In this document: positions 54,173-63,340 of the stretch, piece by piece
Layout of the letters: each line of letters starts with the position of its first letter
Numbering within the stretch: position 1 is the stretch's first letter
From: G958296245 sp965262055
GTDB lineage: Bacteria > Chloroflexota > Dehalococcoidia > Lucifugimonadales > G958296245
Direction: 5' to 3'
DNA: 64,000 bases
NCBI GenBank assembly: GCA_965262055.1
Contig: CBDHEI010000002.1
Location: forward strand, 434,001 to 498,000
Notes under the pieces: generated by a model
Seen by the model: only the letters and a program-made list of their open reading frames with translations
The model's database searches: none
Told to the model about the DNA's origin: nothing
Position numbers and translations under genes: made by a program

Positions 54173-54693
54173 CGCAGCGCGAAGACCCGCCGAGGCGGCT
54201 CAGGCTCTGCGCGGCCCTTGAGACTGAACAGGCCGTTCACCAGGACGTACATCTCCTGCAGCGCCAGCGAGTCCGTCAGGGCGCACTGGAGCACCGACGA
54301 GCCCGCCCTGAAGGTGGCCTTGACGCCGTTCGGCGTGATGAGGTGGTCGACTATCAGAAAGACCCCCATGGCCGCGATGGCCAGGGCGCCGGCTATCCTG
54401 CCGATCGGCTGGTCCCAGACGCTGTAGATGCCAGCCGCCACCAGGAACGCCACCACTCCCCAGACATAGGCGCCATAGCCCTTGCGCTCCCTGGAGATCT
54501 CCACGCTGTCGATCTTCTCCAGGCATACGAACGTAGTGTCCCGTCGTTCGCCGCTGCCCTGAACGTAGATGATCCGCTTGTTGGTCAGCACAACGACAGC
54601 GGGGTTGCGGTCCGTGGCGCCGCCCTTTTCGCCCTTCAGGTCGACCGCGCTGTCCACGCTCTCGCCGTCGCTCAAGCTGATCTCTTCGGTCCC
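54169..54693 (-). CDS. Membrane protein with PH-like domain, unknown
   Basis: A 174-residue protein: an N-terminal beta-rich part (NPAVVVLTNKRIIYVQGSGE, TTFVCLEKIDSVEI) like a bacterial PH/GRAM domain, then two transmembrane segments (YVWGVVAFLVAAGIYSVW and IAGALAIAAMGVFLIVDHLI), then a second beta part. ATG with GGAG close upstream; a TTG five codons earlier with AGGAGG spacing is equally possible. Function unknown. Confidence 0.75.
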   Translation of the reverse strand, partial: GTEEISLSDGESVDSAVDLKGEKGGATDRNPAVVVLTNKRIIYVQGSGERRDTTFVCLEKIDSVEISRERKGYGAYVWGVVAFLVAAGIYSVWDQPIGRIAGALAIAAMGVFLIVDHLITPNGVKATFRAGSSVLQCALTDSLALQEMYVLVNGLFSLKGRAEPEPPRRVFALR

Positions 54694-54923
54694 CATCTTC
54701 TCCAGGTCCAAGTCAACCTCCTCTGAAGGGCGGCCCGTCCGGCTCCGCAGGCGCCGGCCAGCCAAGGAGAATGATGGTAGCACAGCGCATAACCCTGCGA
54801 CGGCCCAAGGCCGCGCCAGCCGCTTCCTCGTAGACCACAGACAGATCGTGTGCTATCCTCCGGGCTGCTTCGAAGCTATGGCTTCACAGGCAGTCGCGAG
54901 GAGCGGAAGGGCCCCAACTAGCC

Positions 54924-55964
54924 ATGCAGCGGCCCATATTCAAGCCAGTAGGCACCCACGTCGAGGACCTCGACACCCCGGCGCTGGTCGTTGACCTCGA
55001 TGCGCTCGGCCGAAACATCGAGGCGATGCACTCCTCCTTCCGCGACGGCGCAGTCAGGCTGCGGCCCAGTGTCGAGTCTCACCGCTGCCCCGCCATCGCG
55101 CACATGCAGCTCGCAGCTGGGGGAACAGTAGGCGGCGTCAGCACCTCCACCGTCGGACAGGCCGAGGTGTTCGCTGCCGCCGGAATCTCCGACCTTCTAG
55201 TAGCCTCTATGGTGGTCACGGCGCCAAAGATAGAGCGCCTCTGCGCGCTCGCGCGCCGCGCCAGGGTGGCCGTAGCCGCGGACAACCCCGATAACGTGCG
55301 TTCACTTTCGGAGGCCGCGTCCGCCGCTGGTGTCACACTCAACGTCCTGGTCGCCATAGACTCTGGACACGGCTGGTCCGGCGTCCAGCCGGGCAAGGAC
55401 GCCGTGGTCCTGGCGTCGCAAGTCGCCCATGCGCCCGGACTCCATCTCGCCGGTCTCATGGCCCACGACGCGCCGGAGACGCAAACCGGCGTCCAGCGGC
55501 TGCTCGACGCACACCGTGAGCTGGAACGGAACGGCCTCGAGGTGGAGACGGTCAGCGCCGCCGGCACGGCCATGGACGGCGTCACCGAGGTGCGCGCGGG
55601 CTCCTACGCCCTCAGCGACCTGCGCCACCGCGGCCGCTTCGAGCCCGCTGCCCGCGTGCTCGGCTCCGTGACCAGCCTTCCAGAGCCGGGCGTAATAATC
55701 ACCGACACAGGGCGCAAGGCGATCGGCAACGACACCGGAGATCCCTCCGTGGACAACGTCCCCGGGGCCAAGCTCCGCAGCCTCAGCGCCGAGCACGGCC
55801 TCATCGACGTGGACGGCCCCGTGGAGACTGAACTTGGCGCCCCGGTCTGGTACACTCCGTGGGAAATCGGCGCCTGCGTCAACCTCTACGACTACATATA
55901 CGGAGCCAGGAACGACAGGCTGGAGACAGTTCTGGAGGTCCAGGCCCGGGGCCGGTATCGCTAA
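54924..55964 (+). CDS. D-threonine aldolase/alanine racemase-fold protein lacking catalytic residues
   Basis: A 346-residue protein of the low-specificity D-threonine aldolase / D-serine dehydratase (DSD1) family by fold: DLDTPALVVDLDALGRNIEA, VGQAEVFAAAGISDLLVAS, VLVAIDSGHGWSGV, HGLIDVDGP and a C-terminal VLEVQARGRY. But the PLP-lysine motif (RPHxKTHK) reads RPSVESHR with Glu for Lys, and the zinc site (PNHxCPTVNL) reads PWEIGACVNL, losing both His and Cys. Hence probably not a PLP/Zn enzyme; perhaps a binding or regulatory relic. First gene of an apparent operon with the sialidase-like array (38 bp gap). Confidence 0.85.
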   Translation: MQRPIFKPVGTHVEDLDTPALVVDLDALGRNIEAMHSSFRDGAVRLRPSVESHRCPAIAHMQLAAGGTVGGVSTSTVGQAEVFAAAGISDLLVASMVVTAPKIERLCALARRARVAVAADNPDNVRSLSEAASAAGVTLNVLVAIDSGHGWSGVQPGKDAVVLASQVAHAPGLHLAGLMAHDAPETQTGVQRLLDAHRELERNGLEVETVSAAGTAMDGVTEVRAGSYALSDLRHRGRFEPAARVLGSVTSLPEPGVIITDTGRKAIGNDTGDPSVDNVPGAKLRSLSAEHGLIDVDGPVETELGAPVWYTPWEIGACVNLYDYIYGARNDRLETVLEVQARGRYR

Positions 55965-56001
55965 CGCTGGCCGGATAGCCATACCATAGAAGGAGGCCAA
56001 C

Positions 56002-57036
56002 GTGTACAGGTCGCCAACCCGCCGCTGGGTAGACCCCAGGTGCACTGTCTTGGACCTGCCGGAAGGGATCATAGGTCCGTTCGTGGAGTTGGACGACGGC
56101 GGCCTGCTTACCGTCAAGGACGGCGCGGTGCGCAGGTCCCGCGACGACGGCAAGTCATGGTCGGCGCCGGAGCCGATACACGACGGACGAGGCCCCGGCG
56201 TACCCTCCTCAGGACTGCTCCTCCGCAGCCAACGCGGCGTCATCGTCCTCGTCTACGTCGACAACAGCAACTTCTTCTGGTTCTGGGACGACAGCACGCG
56301 CAGGCCCGCAGAGAACGTCCGCAGCAACGTCTGGACCGTGAGGAGCGAGGACGAGGGGCGGACGTGGACCGACCGCCAGATGATCATGGAGGGGTTCAAC
56401 GGAGCCCTGATCACTATGATCGAGACGCGCAGCGGCAAGATCGTCGTCCCCGTCCAGAAGCTGTGGTACAACCCCGGTCGCCACGTAACCCCCACCTACG
56501 TCTCCGGCGACGACGGCAAGACCTGGAAGGTGAGCAATGTCATCGACCTTGGCGGTGACGGACACCACGACGGCTCCTACGAGTCGACCCTCGTCGAGCT
56601 GCGCGACGGCCGCCTCTGGATGCTCATCAGGACGAACTGGGACTACTTCTGGGAGGCCATCTCCGAGGACGACGGCCTCCACTGGCTGGAGTTCCGCCCC
56701 ACCACCATCGACGCTAGCAGCTCCCCCGGCTACGTGACCCGGCTTGCCAGCGGTCGCCTCTTCCTGACGTGGAACCGGCTCTACCCGGAGGGCGAGAGCT
56801 ACGGCCCGCGCAGGGCTTGGCACTACTCCGACGTGCCGGCAAGCTGGCAACGCCAGGAGCTTGCCGTAGCCTTCTCCGACGACGACGGGAAGACCTGGAC
56901 CGATTCCGAGGTGATCGCCCGCGACCCCTACCGGCTTTCCTACATGGGCGTGTTCGAGCGCCGGCCCGGCGAGATATGGGTCTCGGCTGGACAGGGCAAC
57001 TTCCTCGGAAGCATCCGCGAGCAGGACTTCGTCTAA
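56002..57036 (+). CDS. Sialidase-like Asp-box protein, tandem copy 1
   Basis: A 344-residue six-bladed propeller protein with five Asp boxes: SRDDGKSW, SEDEGRTW, SGDDGKTW, SEDDGLHW, SDDDGKTW. Common to all five copies are G-G/N-GHHDG (here GGDGHHDGSYE) and a C-terminal FERRPGEIWVSAGQ. The usual FRIP motif of true sialidases is absent and no signal peptide is seen, so substrate and activity are unknown; cytoplasmic glycan or glycoside handling is possible. GTG start after AGGAGG. Confidence 0.88.
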   Translation: MYRSPTRRWVDPRCTVLDLPEGIIGPFVELDDGGLLTVKDGAVRRSRDDGKSWSAPEPIHDGRGPGVPSSGLLLRSQRGVIVLVYVDNSNFFWFWDDSTRRPAENVRSNVWTVRSEDEGRTWTDRQMIMEGFNGALITMIETRSGKIVVPVQKLWYNPGRHVTPTYVSGDDGKTWKVSNVIDLGGDGHHDGSYESTLVELRDGRLWMLIRTNWDYFWEAISEDDGLHWLEFRPTTIDASSSPGYVTRLASGRLFLTWNRLYPEGESYGPRRAWHYSDVPASWQRQELAVAFSDDDGKTWTDSEVIARDPYRLSYMGVFERRPGEIWVSAGQGNFLGSIREQDFV

Positions 57037-57054
57037 ACAGCAGGAGAAGAACCC

Positions 57055-58083
57055 ATGGGAACGAGCGGAACTCTGGACCCGAGATGCACAAGGCTGGACC
57101 TGCCGGAGAACATGCACGCCGACATGGTCAACTTGGCGGACGGCAGTATCCTCACCGTCATCGATAACACGGTCCTGATCAGCGAGGACGGCGGCAAGTC
57201 GTGGCTCGAACGGGGGCCCGTGTGCACCAGCCCGCCGCCTGGAGTGCCCCGCTCCGGCATGCTTCTGCGCACCCAGAACAACTGGGTCGTCATGGTCTAC
57301 GTCGATACGGACGCGTTCATCTGGAATTGGAACGACGAGACGAGAAGCGCCGACGCCAACGCGAGGCTGGACGTCTGGGCCATACGCAGCCCTGACGGTG
57401 GCAAGACTTGGCTCGACCGGCAACGGATCTATGAGGGCTACTGCGGCGCGCTGATCAACATGGTCGAGCTTACCCGGGGCGGCATAGTCGCCCCTATCCA
57501 GGTCCTTCTCCGAGACCCGGACCGCCATGCCATGACTTCCTACAGGTCCGAGGACGACGGCCTTACGTGGTCCCACGCCAACATCATCGACGTGGGAGGC
57601 AACGGACACCACGACGGCGCCATGGAAGCGACCACCGCCGAGTTGACCAACGGCAGCCTGCTGATGCTCATCCGCACAAACTTCGACTACATCTGGGAGT
57701 CGTTCTCCACGGACCAGGGCCGCTCCTGGCGCGTCCTGCAAAAGACGGCCCTCGACGCCAGCAGCGCCCCAGGGCGGTTGCTCCGCCTGGCCAGCGGCAG
57801 GCTGTGCCTGGTCTGGAACCGGCTCCAGGCCTCCGATGGCTCCCCTCCCGAGAGGAGGTCCGGCCAGTACTCGGAGGCGGAGGCAAGCTGGTTCAGGGAC
57901 GAGTTGTCCATCGCCTTCTCGGACGCCGCCGCCCAGTCCTGGTCGGAGCCGGAGGTCGTCGCCACCCGCCACGAGCGCCCGTTCCCGTGCTATCCGCGCA
58001 TGTTCGAGCCCAGCCCGGGCGTGGTCTGGGTCACCGCCGGAGCCATGAAGTTCAGCCTCAACGAAGCCGACTTCACCGGCTGA
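57055..58083 (+). CDS. Sialidase-like Asp-box protein, tandem copy 2
   Basis: A 342-residue paralogue beginning MGTSGTLDPRCTRLDLPE. Asp boxes SEDGGKSW, SPDGGKTW, SEDDGLTW; conserved IDVGGNGHHDGAMEATTAEL and C-terminal FEPSPGVVWVTAGAMKFSL. Closest to copy 3 (most residues shared), so these two arose by a recent duplication. ATG, 18 bp after copy 1. No signal peptide. Confidence 0.88.
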   Translation: MGTSGTLDPRCTRLDLPENMHADMVNLADGSILTVIDNTVLISEDGGKSWLERGPVCTSPPPGVPRSGMLLRTQNNWVVMVYVDTDAFIWNWNDETRSADANARLDVWAIRSPDGGKTWLDRQRIYEGYCGALINMVELTRGGIVAPIQVLLRDPDRHAMTSYRSEDDGLTWSHANIIDVGGNGHHDGAMEATTAELTNGSLLMLIRTNFDYIWESFSTDQGRSWRVLQKTALDASSAPGRLLRLASGRLCLVWNRLQASDGSPPERRSGQYSEAEASWFRDELSIAFSDAAAQSWSEPEVVATRHERPFPCYPRMFEPSPGVVWVTAGAMKFSLNEADFTG

Positions 58084-58139
58084 AGGATCTGACCGCCATC
58101 CGCGGGAAGGGCTACGCCTAAACAGCAGGAGGAGTACCG

Positions 58140-59168
58140 ATGGCAACGAGCGGAACCCTGGACCCGCGATGCGCGAAACTGGACCTTCCGGAGAGGGTGT
58201 ACGCCAACATGGTCCGCCTGGACAATGGCAGCATCCTCACAGTCGCCGACAACGCGATGCTGGTCAGCGAGGACGACGGCAAGTCGTGGTGCGAAAGAGG
58301 CCCCGTCTACACCGGCCCGCCGCCGGGAGTCCCCGGCGGTGGCATGCTCCTCCGTACACAGAACGACTGGATCGTCATGGTGTACGCTGACTCCGCTTCG
58401 TTCATCTGGAACTGGAACGATGAGACTAGGAGCGCCGACCGGAACGCGAAACTGGACGTCTGGGCCATACGAAGCCCGGACGGTGGCAAGACTTGGCTCG
58501 ACCGGCAGCGGATCATGGAGGGCTACTGCGGCGCGCTGATCACCATGATAGAGCTGGACCGTGGCGGCATTGTCGTGCCCGTCCAGATCTTCCTCCGAGA
58601 CCCGGACCGCCACGCCATGACGTCGTACAGGTCCGAGGACGACGGCCTCACCTGGTCCCACGCCAACATTATCGACATGGGGGGCAACGGACACCACGAC
58701 GGCGCCATGGAGGCGACCATCGCCGAGCTGACCAACGGCAGCCTGCTGATGCTCATCCGCACCAACTTCGACTACCTCTGGGAGTCGATCTCCACCGATA
58801 AGGGCCGCTCTTGGCGTGTCCTGCAAAAGACGTCCATAGACGCCAGCAGTGCGCCAGCATACCTGCTCCGCCTTGCCAGCGGAAGACTGTGCTTGGCCTG
58901 GAACAGGCTCCAGGCGTCCGACGGCACCGCTCCCCCTAGGCGGTCGGGCCAGTACTCGGAGGCGGAGGCTAGCTGGTTCAGGGACCAACTGTCCATCGCC
59001 TTCTCGGAAGACGAAGCCCAGACCTGGTCGGAGCCGCAGGTCGTCGCTACCGACAGCGAGCGCCCGCACCCGTGTTATCCGACGATGTTCGAGCCCAGCC
59101 CCGGTCTGATCTGGGTCACCGCCGGAAGCATGAAGTTCAGCCTGAAGGAGGCCGACTTCACGAGCTAG
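58140..59168 (+). CDS. Sialidase-like Asp-box protein, tandem copy 3
   Basis: A 342-residue protein nearly colinear with copy 2: MATSGTLDPRCAKLDLPERV, SEDDGKSW, SPDGGKTW, SEDDGLTW, IDMGGNGHHDGAMEATIAEL, FEPSPGLIWVTAGSMKFSL. ATG with GGAGGAG 6 nt upstream. Last of the uniform pair; a dispersed repeat and 160 bp separate it from copy 4. Confidence 0.88.
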   Translation: MATSGTLDPRCAKLDLPERVYANMVRLDNGSILTVADNAMLVSEDDGKSWCERGPVYTGPPPGVPGGGMLLRTQNDWIVMVYADSASFIWNWNDETRSADRNAKLDVWAIRSPDGGKTWLDRQRIMEGYCGALITMIELDRGGIVVPVQIFLRDPDRHAMTSYRSEDDGLTWSHANIIDMGGNGHHDGAMEATIAELTNGSLLMLIRTNFDYLWESISTDKGRSWRVLQKTSIDASSAPAYLLRLASGRLCLAWNRLQASDGTAPPRRSGQYSEAEASWFRDQLSIAFSEDEAQTWSEPQVVATDSERPHPCYPTMFEPSPGLIWVTAGSMKFSLKEADFTS

Positions 59169-59184
59169 AGGGCTGCTGAAATAC

Positions 59185-59240
59185 GGGGAGTGCAGAGGGG
59201 CTCCGCCCCTCTGCCGGGAGTCTGAGGGTGTCCCTCAGAT
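59185..59240. repeat. Dispersed GC-rich hairpin repeat, copy 2
   Basis: GGGGAGTGCAGAGGGGCTCC then GCCCCTCTGCCGGGAG and GTGTCCCTCAGAT: first stem AGAGGGGC/GCCCCTCT. Same layout as 45771-45828. It sits in the only long gap of the sialidase array, with TTTCCTCCTTCCTGTACAGG after it, another inverted repeat (TCCTTCCTGTACAGGAAGGA). Confidence 0.65.
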
Positions 59241-59325
59241 ATAAATTTTCCTCCTTCCTGTACAGGAAGGAGTCCGAAGACGGTCAGGAGAAGAGTTTTC
59301 CCGCAGCCTGCTAGGATTTGACACC

Positions 59326-60380
59326 ATGACCATGACCATGACCATGGACACATCGAAGGTGCGGCGCTGGATAAATCCCCAGTGTAGGCCGCTCGACCTG
59401 CCGCCCGGCGTCCATGTGCCGTTGGCCGACATGGGCGACGGACGCCTCATGACCGTCCAGGACGGCGCGGCCATGGCCAGCGAGGACGACGGCAAGATCT
59501 GGTCGCAGGTGGGGAGGCTGTACGACGGCCCGCCCCCGGCGTTCCAAGCGGCGGCCTGCTGTTGCGGACGAGGCAGGGCGTGCTCGTCCTCGTCTATACG
59601 GACATGAGCACCTTCAGGTGGGGCTGGGTGGACGAGACCCGGGAGCCCATCGCAAACGTGCGAGGCGACGTCTGGACGATCCGCAGCCAGGACGGCGGCA
59701 GGACGTGGACCGACCGCCAGAAGATATTGGACGGCTACTGCGGCGCGCTTATCGACATCATCGAGACCTCCGCCGGCGACGTGGTGATCCCCATACCGAT
59801 CCTGCTCTACGGCCCCGGGAGACACGAGACGGCCTCATACGTGTCGGCCGACCAGGGCAAGACGTGGATGCGCAGCAACATCATCGACCTGGGCGGGCAC
59901 GGCCACCACGACGGCGCGGACGAGGGGACGATGGCGGAGCTCGGCGACGGCCGCGTGCTCTTGCTGCTGCGCACGAACTGGGGCCGCTTCTGGGAGGCGC
60001 TGTCGGAGGACGGCGGCCGCTCCTGGCGCACCATCCGGCCCACGGGGATAGAGGCCAGCAGCTCGCCGGGGTACCTGCTCCGCCTGGCCAGCGGCAGGAT
60101 GTGCCTGGCATGGAACAGGCCCCAGGCCGCCGACGGCACCCCTCCCGTAACGAGGTCTGGCCAGTACTCGCAGGACGAGGCAAGCTGGTTCAGGGACGAG
60201 CTGTCCGTCGCCTTTTCCGAAGACGATACCCGGTCGTGGTCGAAGCCGCAGGTCGTGGCTATCGACAGGGAGCGCCCGCACCCATGCTATCCGAGAATCT
60301 TCGAACGCAGCCCCGGGCTCATCTGGATCACCGCTGGAAATATGAAGCTCAGCCTGAATGAAGCCGACTTTACGGCCTGA
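59326..60380 (+). pseudogene. Sialidase-like Asp-box protein, tandem copy 4 (frameshifted)
   Basis: Two frames together match the other copies. The first (59326-59607) gives MTMTMTMDTSKVRRWINPQ ... LYDGPPPA and then nonsense; the second continues GLLLRTRQGVLVLVYTDMST and runs to FERSPGLIWITAGNMKLSL. Compared with copy 5 (YDGRPPGVPGGGLL) one G is missing near 59538, in the CCCCCGGCG run. Single-base deletion, so either a recent pseudogene or a sequencing error. The ATGACC start is repeated three times. Confidence 0.85.
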
Positions 60381-60393
60381 CGGAGTGAACGCC

Positions 60394-61440
60394 ATGACAA
60401 TGGACTTCTCGCGAGAGCGGCGCTGGATTCACCCTAAGTGCATCGAGCCCGACTGGCCCCCCGACCTGCTGGGCCCGTTCGTCAACTTGGACGAGGAACG
60501 GGTGTTCACCATCAGGGACGGCGCCTCTATGGTAAGCGAGGACGACGGGCGGACGTGGTCGGAGCCCCGGCGAATGTACGACGGCCGGCCGCCCGGCGTC
60601 CCGGGCGGCGGCCTTCTCACGCGCACGCAGGAGGGCGTCCTGGTCTTCGTGTATGCCGACCACAGCACGTTCAAGTGGGGCTGGGTAGACGAGGTCCGGG
60701 AGCCCATCGCCAACGTGCGCTCGGATGTCTGGTCGATGCGCAGCCTGGACGACGGCGAGACGTGGACCGACCGGCAGCAGATCCTGGACGGCTACTGCGG
60801 CGGGCTCATAAGCATCATCGCCACGAGCAACGGCGACGTGGTGGTCCCCGTCCCCGTGCTGCTGTACGGCCCGGGCCGCCACGAGACCCCCACCTACGTA
60901 TCGGCCGACCAGGGGGCAACCTGGACCCACAGCAACATCATCGACCTCGGCGGTCACGGCCATCACGACGGGGCTGACGAGGGCACCATCGTCGAGCTCA
61001 GCGATGGCCGCCTGCTCATGATACTACGCACGAACTGGGACTACTTCTGGGAGGCGCTCTCGGAGGACGGCGGGCGCTCCTGGCGCACTATACGGCCCAC
61101 CGGTATCGACGCCAGCACCGCGCCAGGGTACCTGGCTAAGCTAGCGAGCGGCCGGATCGCGCTGGTCTGGAACCGCCTCCACCCGCAGGGTAAGAACTAC
61201 TTCACTAGGCGGGCAGGCCAAGCATCCAACGTACCGGCCAGCAGCCAACGAGAGGAGTTGTCCATAGCCTTCACCGAGGACGACGGCCGGACGTGGAGCG
61301 AGCCACGGGTCTTCGCCGTGAACAGGGAGACTCGCGTCTCGTACCCGCAGGTCTTCGAGCGCCGCCCCGGCGAGCTCTGGATCACCTCCAGGTTCCAGGG
61401 TGCCCTGCAGGTCAAGCTCTTCGAGGAGGACTTCGTCTAG
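60394..61440 (+). CDS. Sialidase-like Asp-box protein, tandem copy 5
   Basis: A 348-residue propeller closest to copy 4 in its first two thirds (WGWVDEVREPIANVRSDVWS, LLYGPGRHETPTYVSADQGA, IDLGGHGHHDGADEGTIVEL) and to copy 1 in its last third (RLHPQGKNYFTRRAGQASNV; FERRPGELWITSRF). Asp boxes SEDDGRTW, SLDDGETW, SEDGGRSW, TEDDGRTW. ATG at MTMDF, 14 bp after copy 4; an extension to 60358 overlaps copy 4. No signal peptide. Confidence 0.87.
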   Translation: MTMDFSRERRWIHPKCIEPDWPPDLLGPFVNLDEERVFTIRDGASMVSEDDGRTWSEPRRMYDGRPPGVPGGGLLTRTQEGVLVFVYADHSTFKWGWVDEVREPIANVRSDVWSMRSLDDGETWTDRQQILDGYCGGLISIIATSNGDVVVPVPVLLYGPGRHETPTYVSADQGATWTHSNIIDLGGHGHHDGADEGTIVELSDGRLLMILRTNWDYFWEALSEDGGRSWRTIRPTGIDASTAPGYLAKLASGRIALVWNRLHPQGKNYFTRRAGQASNVPASSQREELSIAFTEDDGRTWSEPRVFAVNRETRVSYPQVFERRPGELWITSRFQGALQVKLFEEDFV

Positions 61441-61502
61441 GCGCGGGCAACCGACGCGCCCTCCACCTACCCCTTAGTCAGATACGGCGCGCAGGGGACT
61501 GG

Positions 61503-61751
61503 CTATCCGGCCCTCAGCTTGGCGGACAGCGCCGCGTCCGACGGCTCCATCAGCACCGAGCCGTCCCCGAACACGATGGTGGGGATGATCTGCTTGCCGT
61601 CGTTGAGCTCCTCCACGCGGCGCATGCCCTCGGCGTCCTGCGAGACGTCCACCCAAGCATAGGGCGTCTTCTGCCTGTCCAGTAGCGCCTTGGACCTCCG
61701 GCAGTCGGGGCACCAGAGCGCCCCATACACTGTGATATCCATGTCATTCAT
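61503..61751 (-). CDS. Glutaredoxin-like (NrdH/mycoredoxin-type) protein
   Basis: An 82-residue thioredoxin-fold protein: DITVYGALWCPDCRRSKALL with the CPDC redox motif, the cis-Pro strand QIIPTIVFGDGSVLMEPSDA. It resembles mycoredoxins/NrdH that reduce disulfides. ATG start after GAGGAGGTG with 7-nt spacing (MNDMDITVY); a later ATG three codons on is possible. Divergent from mtaB. Confidence 0.87.
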   Translation of the reverse strand: MNDMDITVYGALWCPDCRRSKALLDRQKTPYAWVDVSQDAEGMRRVEELNDGKQIIPTIVFGDGSVLMEPSDAALSAKLRAG

Positions 61752-61913
61752 CGAGGAACACCTCCTCAGCACCAAATGCGTATTGGTCGGAGGAGCAGGT
61801 TCCCGGCCCCGCTCCTCTCTCTCCTCCAGTATAAGTCAAGCGCAGCCACAGAAGCGGCGCAGAAAATCATCAGGTGCTGAACGACGCGATGATCTGGACC
61901 CAAAATTCGGCTG

Positions 61914-61942
61914 TTGCGGGGCCTGCGCCGGCTTCCTATAAT
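61914..61942 (+). promoter_or_regulatory. Strong candidate promoter at the mtaB 5' end
   Basis: TTGCGG, 17-bp spacer, perfect TATAAT. The -10 overlaps the first ATG of the mtaB frame (TATAATGGG), so transcription should start near 61949 and translation would need a later start such as TTG 61971. Confidence 0.6.
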
Positions 61943-63284
61943 GGGTACTCCGCTATCCCACGACAGGGGCTTGCCGTTGGCCACCGTTTCCTCCGAAGTG
62001 CACAAGCCGACCGTTGCGATAATCACCCACGGCTGCAAGCTCAACCAGGCCGACTCCTCGGTGCTGGCGGCGGACTTCCTTGAGGCTGGGTACCGGCTCG
62101 TAGACCAGCAGGAGACGGCGGACGTGTACGTCGTCAACACCTGCACGGTCACCCACGTGGCCGACCGCAAGGCGCGTCAGGCGCTGAGGTCGGCAAAGCG
62201 CAGAAACCCCGAGGCGACGGTAGTCGCCGCCGGCTGCTATGCGCAGCGGGCCGGCGACGGCCTCCGCACGATGCCGGAGGTCGACCTGGTCGCAGGCAAC
62301 ACGGCCAAGCCCAACCTCGTCAGCCTCGTGGAGGACCTGCGGCCCGTCAGCGGTGCCCACCTCAGTGAAGCCACTGCACTTGGACCAGTGGACGCAGTCA
62401 TGCAGCCCTCCCGAAACCGGGCGATGGTGAAGATCCAGGAGGGCTGCAACCAGGTCTGTGCATACTGCATAGTCCCCCGCGTCCGGGGAAGGGAGCGCAC
62501 CGTGCCCCCCGACCGACTCGTGCGCCAGGTCGCAGGGCAGGTCAAGGCCGGCGCGAAGGAGGTCGTCCTCACCGGCACCCAGCTCGGCTCCTATGGCTAC
62601 GAGCTTGACGGCGCCGACCTCGCCAGCATGATCGAGCGCGTCCTCGCCGAGACGGGGGTGCCCAGGCTCCGCGTCTCGTCGCTGCAGCCACAGGAGATCG
62701 ACGCGCGCCTGCTGGAACTGTGGTCGGACCCGCGGCTATGCCCCCACTTCCATCTCGCACTGCAGAGCGGAAGCGACGCCGTGCTGAGCAGGATGAGACG
62801 CCGCTACACCGCCTCAGCATACCTTGAGGCCGTGGAGCGGATCCGTCACGCCGTACCGGACGCGTCGGTGACTACCGACGTTATCGCTGGCTTCCCCGGA
62901 GAGACGAGCTCTGACTTCGAGCAGACGTACGCCCTGTGCGAGCGCGTGGGCTTTGCGGCGATGCACGTCTTCCCCTTCTCGGTGCGCCCCGGCACGAGCG
63001 CCGCCCACTACGGGGACCAAGTTGCGGAGGACGTCAAGCGGGAGCGCACAAATACTCTCCTAGACCTGTCGGAGCGCCTCGCGTCGGCCTTCCGGCGTGG
63101 CTTGGAGGGCTCCGTCCGCCCGGTTCTGTGGGAGTCTCGGGACGACTCCAGCGGCCGCTGGACCGGCCTGACGGACAGCTACGTCAGGGTGGCCTGCAGC
63201 AGCGACAGGCTCCTCGCAAACGAGATAACGCAGGCCCGGCTAGGGCGGCTGGAGGGCGATGTGGTCTTGGCGGAGCCTCTGTAG
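61941..63284 (+). CDS. mtaB: tRNA t6A37 methylthiotransferase MtaB
   Basis: A radical-SAM methylthiotransferase of up to 447 residues, turning t6A37 into ms2t6A37. N-terminal UPF0004 domain with three Cys (ITHGCKLNQADS, VNTCTVTHVADRKARQALR, VAAGCYAQR), radical-SAM cluster motif GCNQVCAYCIVPRVRGRERT, then IAGFPGETSSDFEQT and HVFPFSVRPGTSA, and a TRAM-like C-terminal domain. Distinguished from MiaB by the CKLNQ signature. ATG overlaps a TATAAT box, so the true start may be TTG 61971. Functionally tied to TsaD at 53147. Confidence 0.93.
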   Translation: MGTPLSHDRGLPLATVSSEVHKPTVAIITHGCKLNQADSSVLAADFLEAGYRLVDQQETADVYVVNTCTVTHVADRKARQALRSAKRRNPEATVVAAGCYAQRAGDGLRTMPEVDLVAGNTAKPNLVSLVEDLRPVSGAHLSEATALGPVDAVMQPSRNRAMVKIQEGCNQVCAYCIVPRVRGRERTVPPDRLVRQVAGQVKAGAKEVVLTGTQLGSYGYELDGADLASMIERVLAETGVPRLRVSSLQPQEIDARLLELWSDPRLCPHFHLALQSGSDAVLSRMRRRYTASAYLEAVERIRHAVPDASVTTDVIAGFPGETSSDFEQTYALCERVGFAAMHVFPFSVRPGTSAAHYGDQVAEDVKRERTNTLLDLSERLASAFRRGLEGSVRPVLWESRDDSSGRWTGLTDSYVRVACSSDRLLANEITQARLGRLEGDVVLAEPL

Positions 63285-63340
63285 CACCCAAATCCCCCAC
63301 CTCCGTCGTTGGTACGAAAATGAGCATGGGCCATCACGTC

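Noticed and set aside
59326..59347. ATGACC triple repeat as a phase-variation tract
   Set aside because: Hexamer in frame changes only the number of Met-Thr residues, so it cannot switch the frame; the frameshift lies elsewhere.
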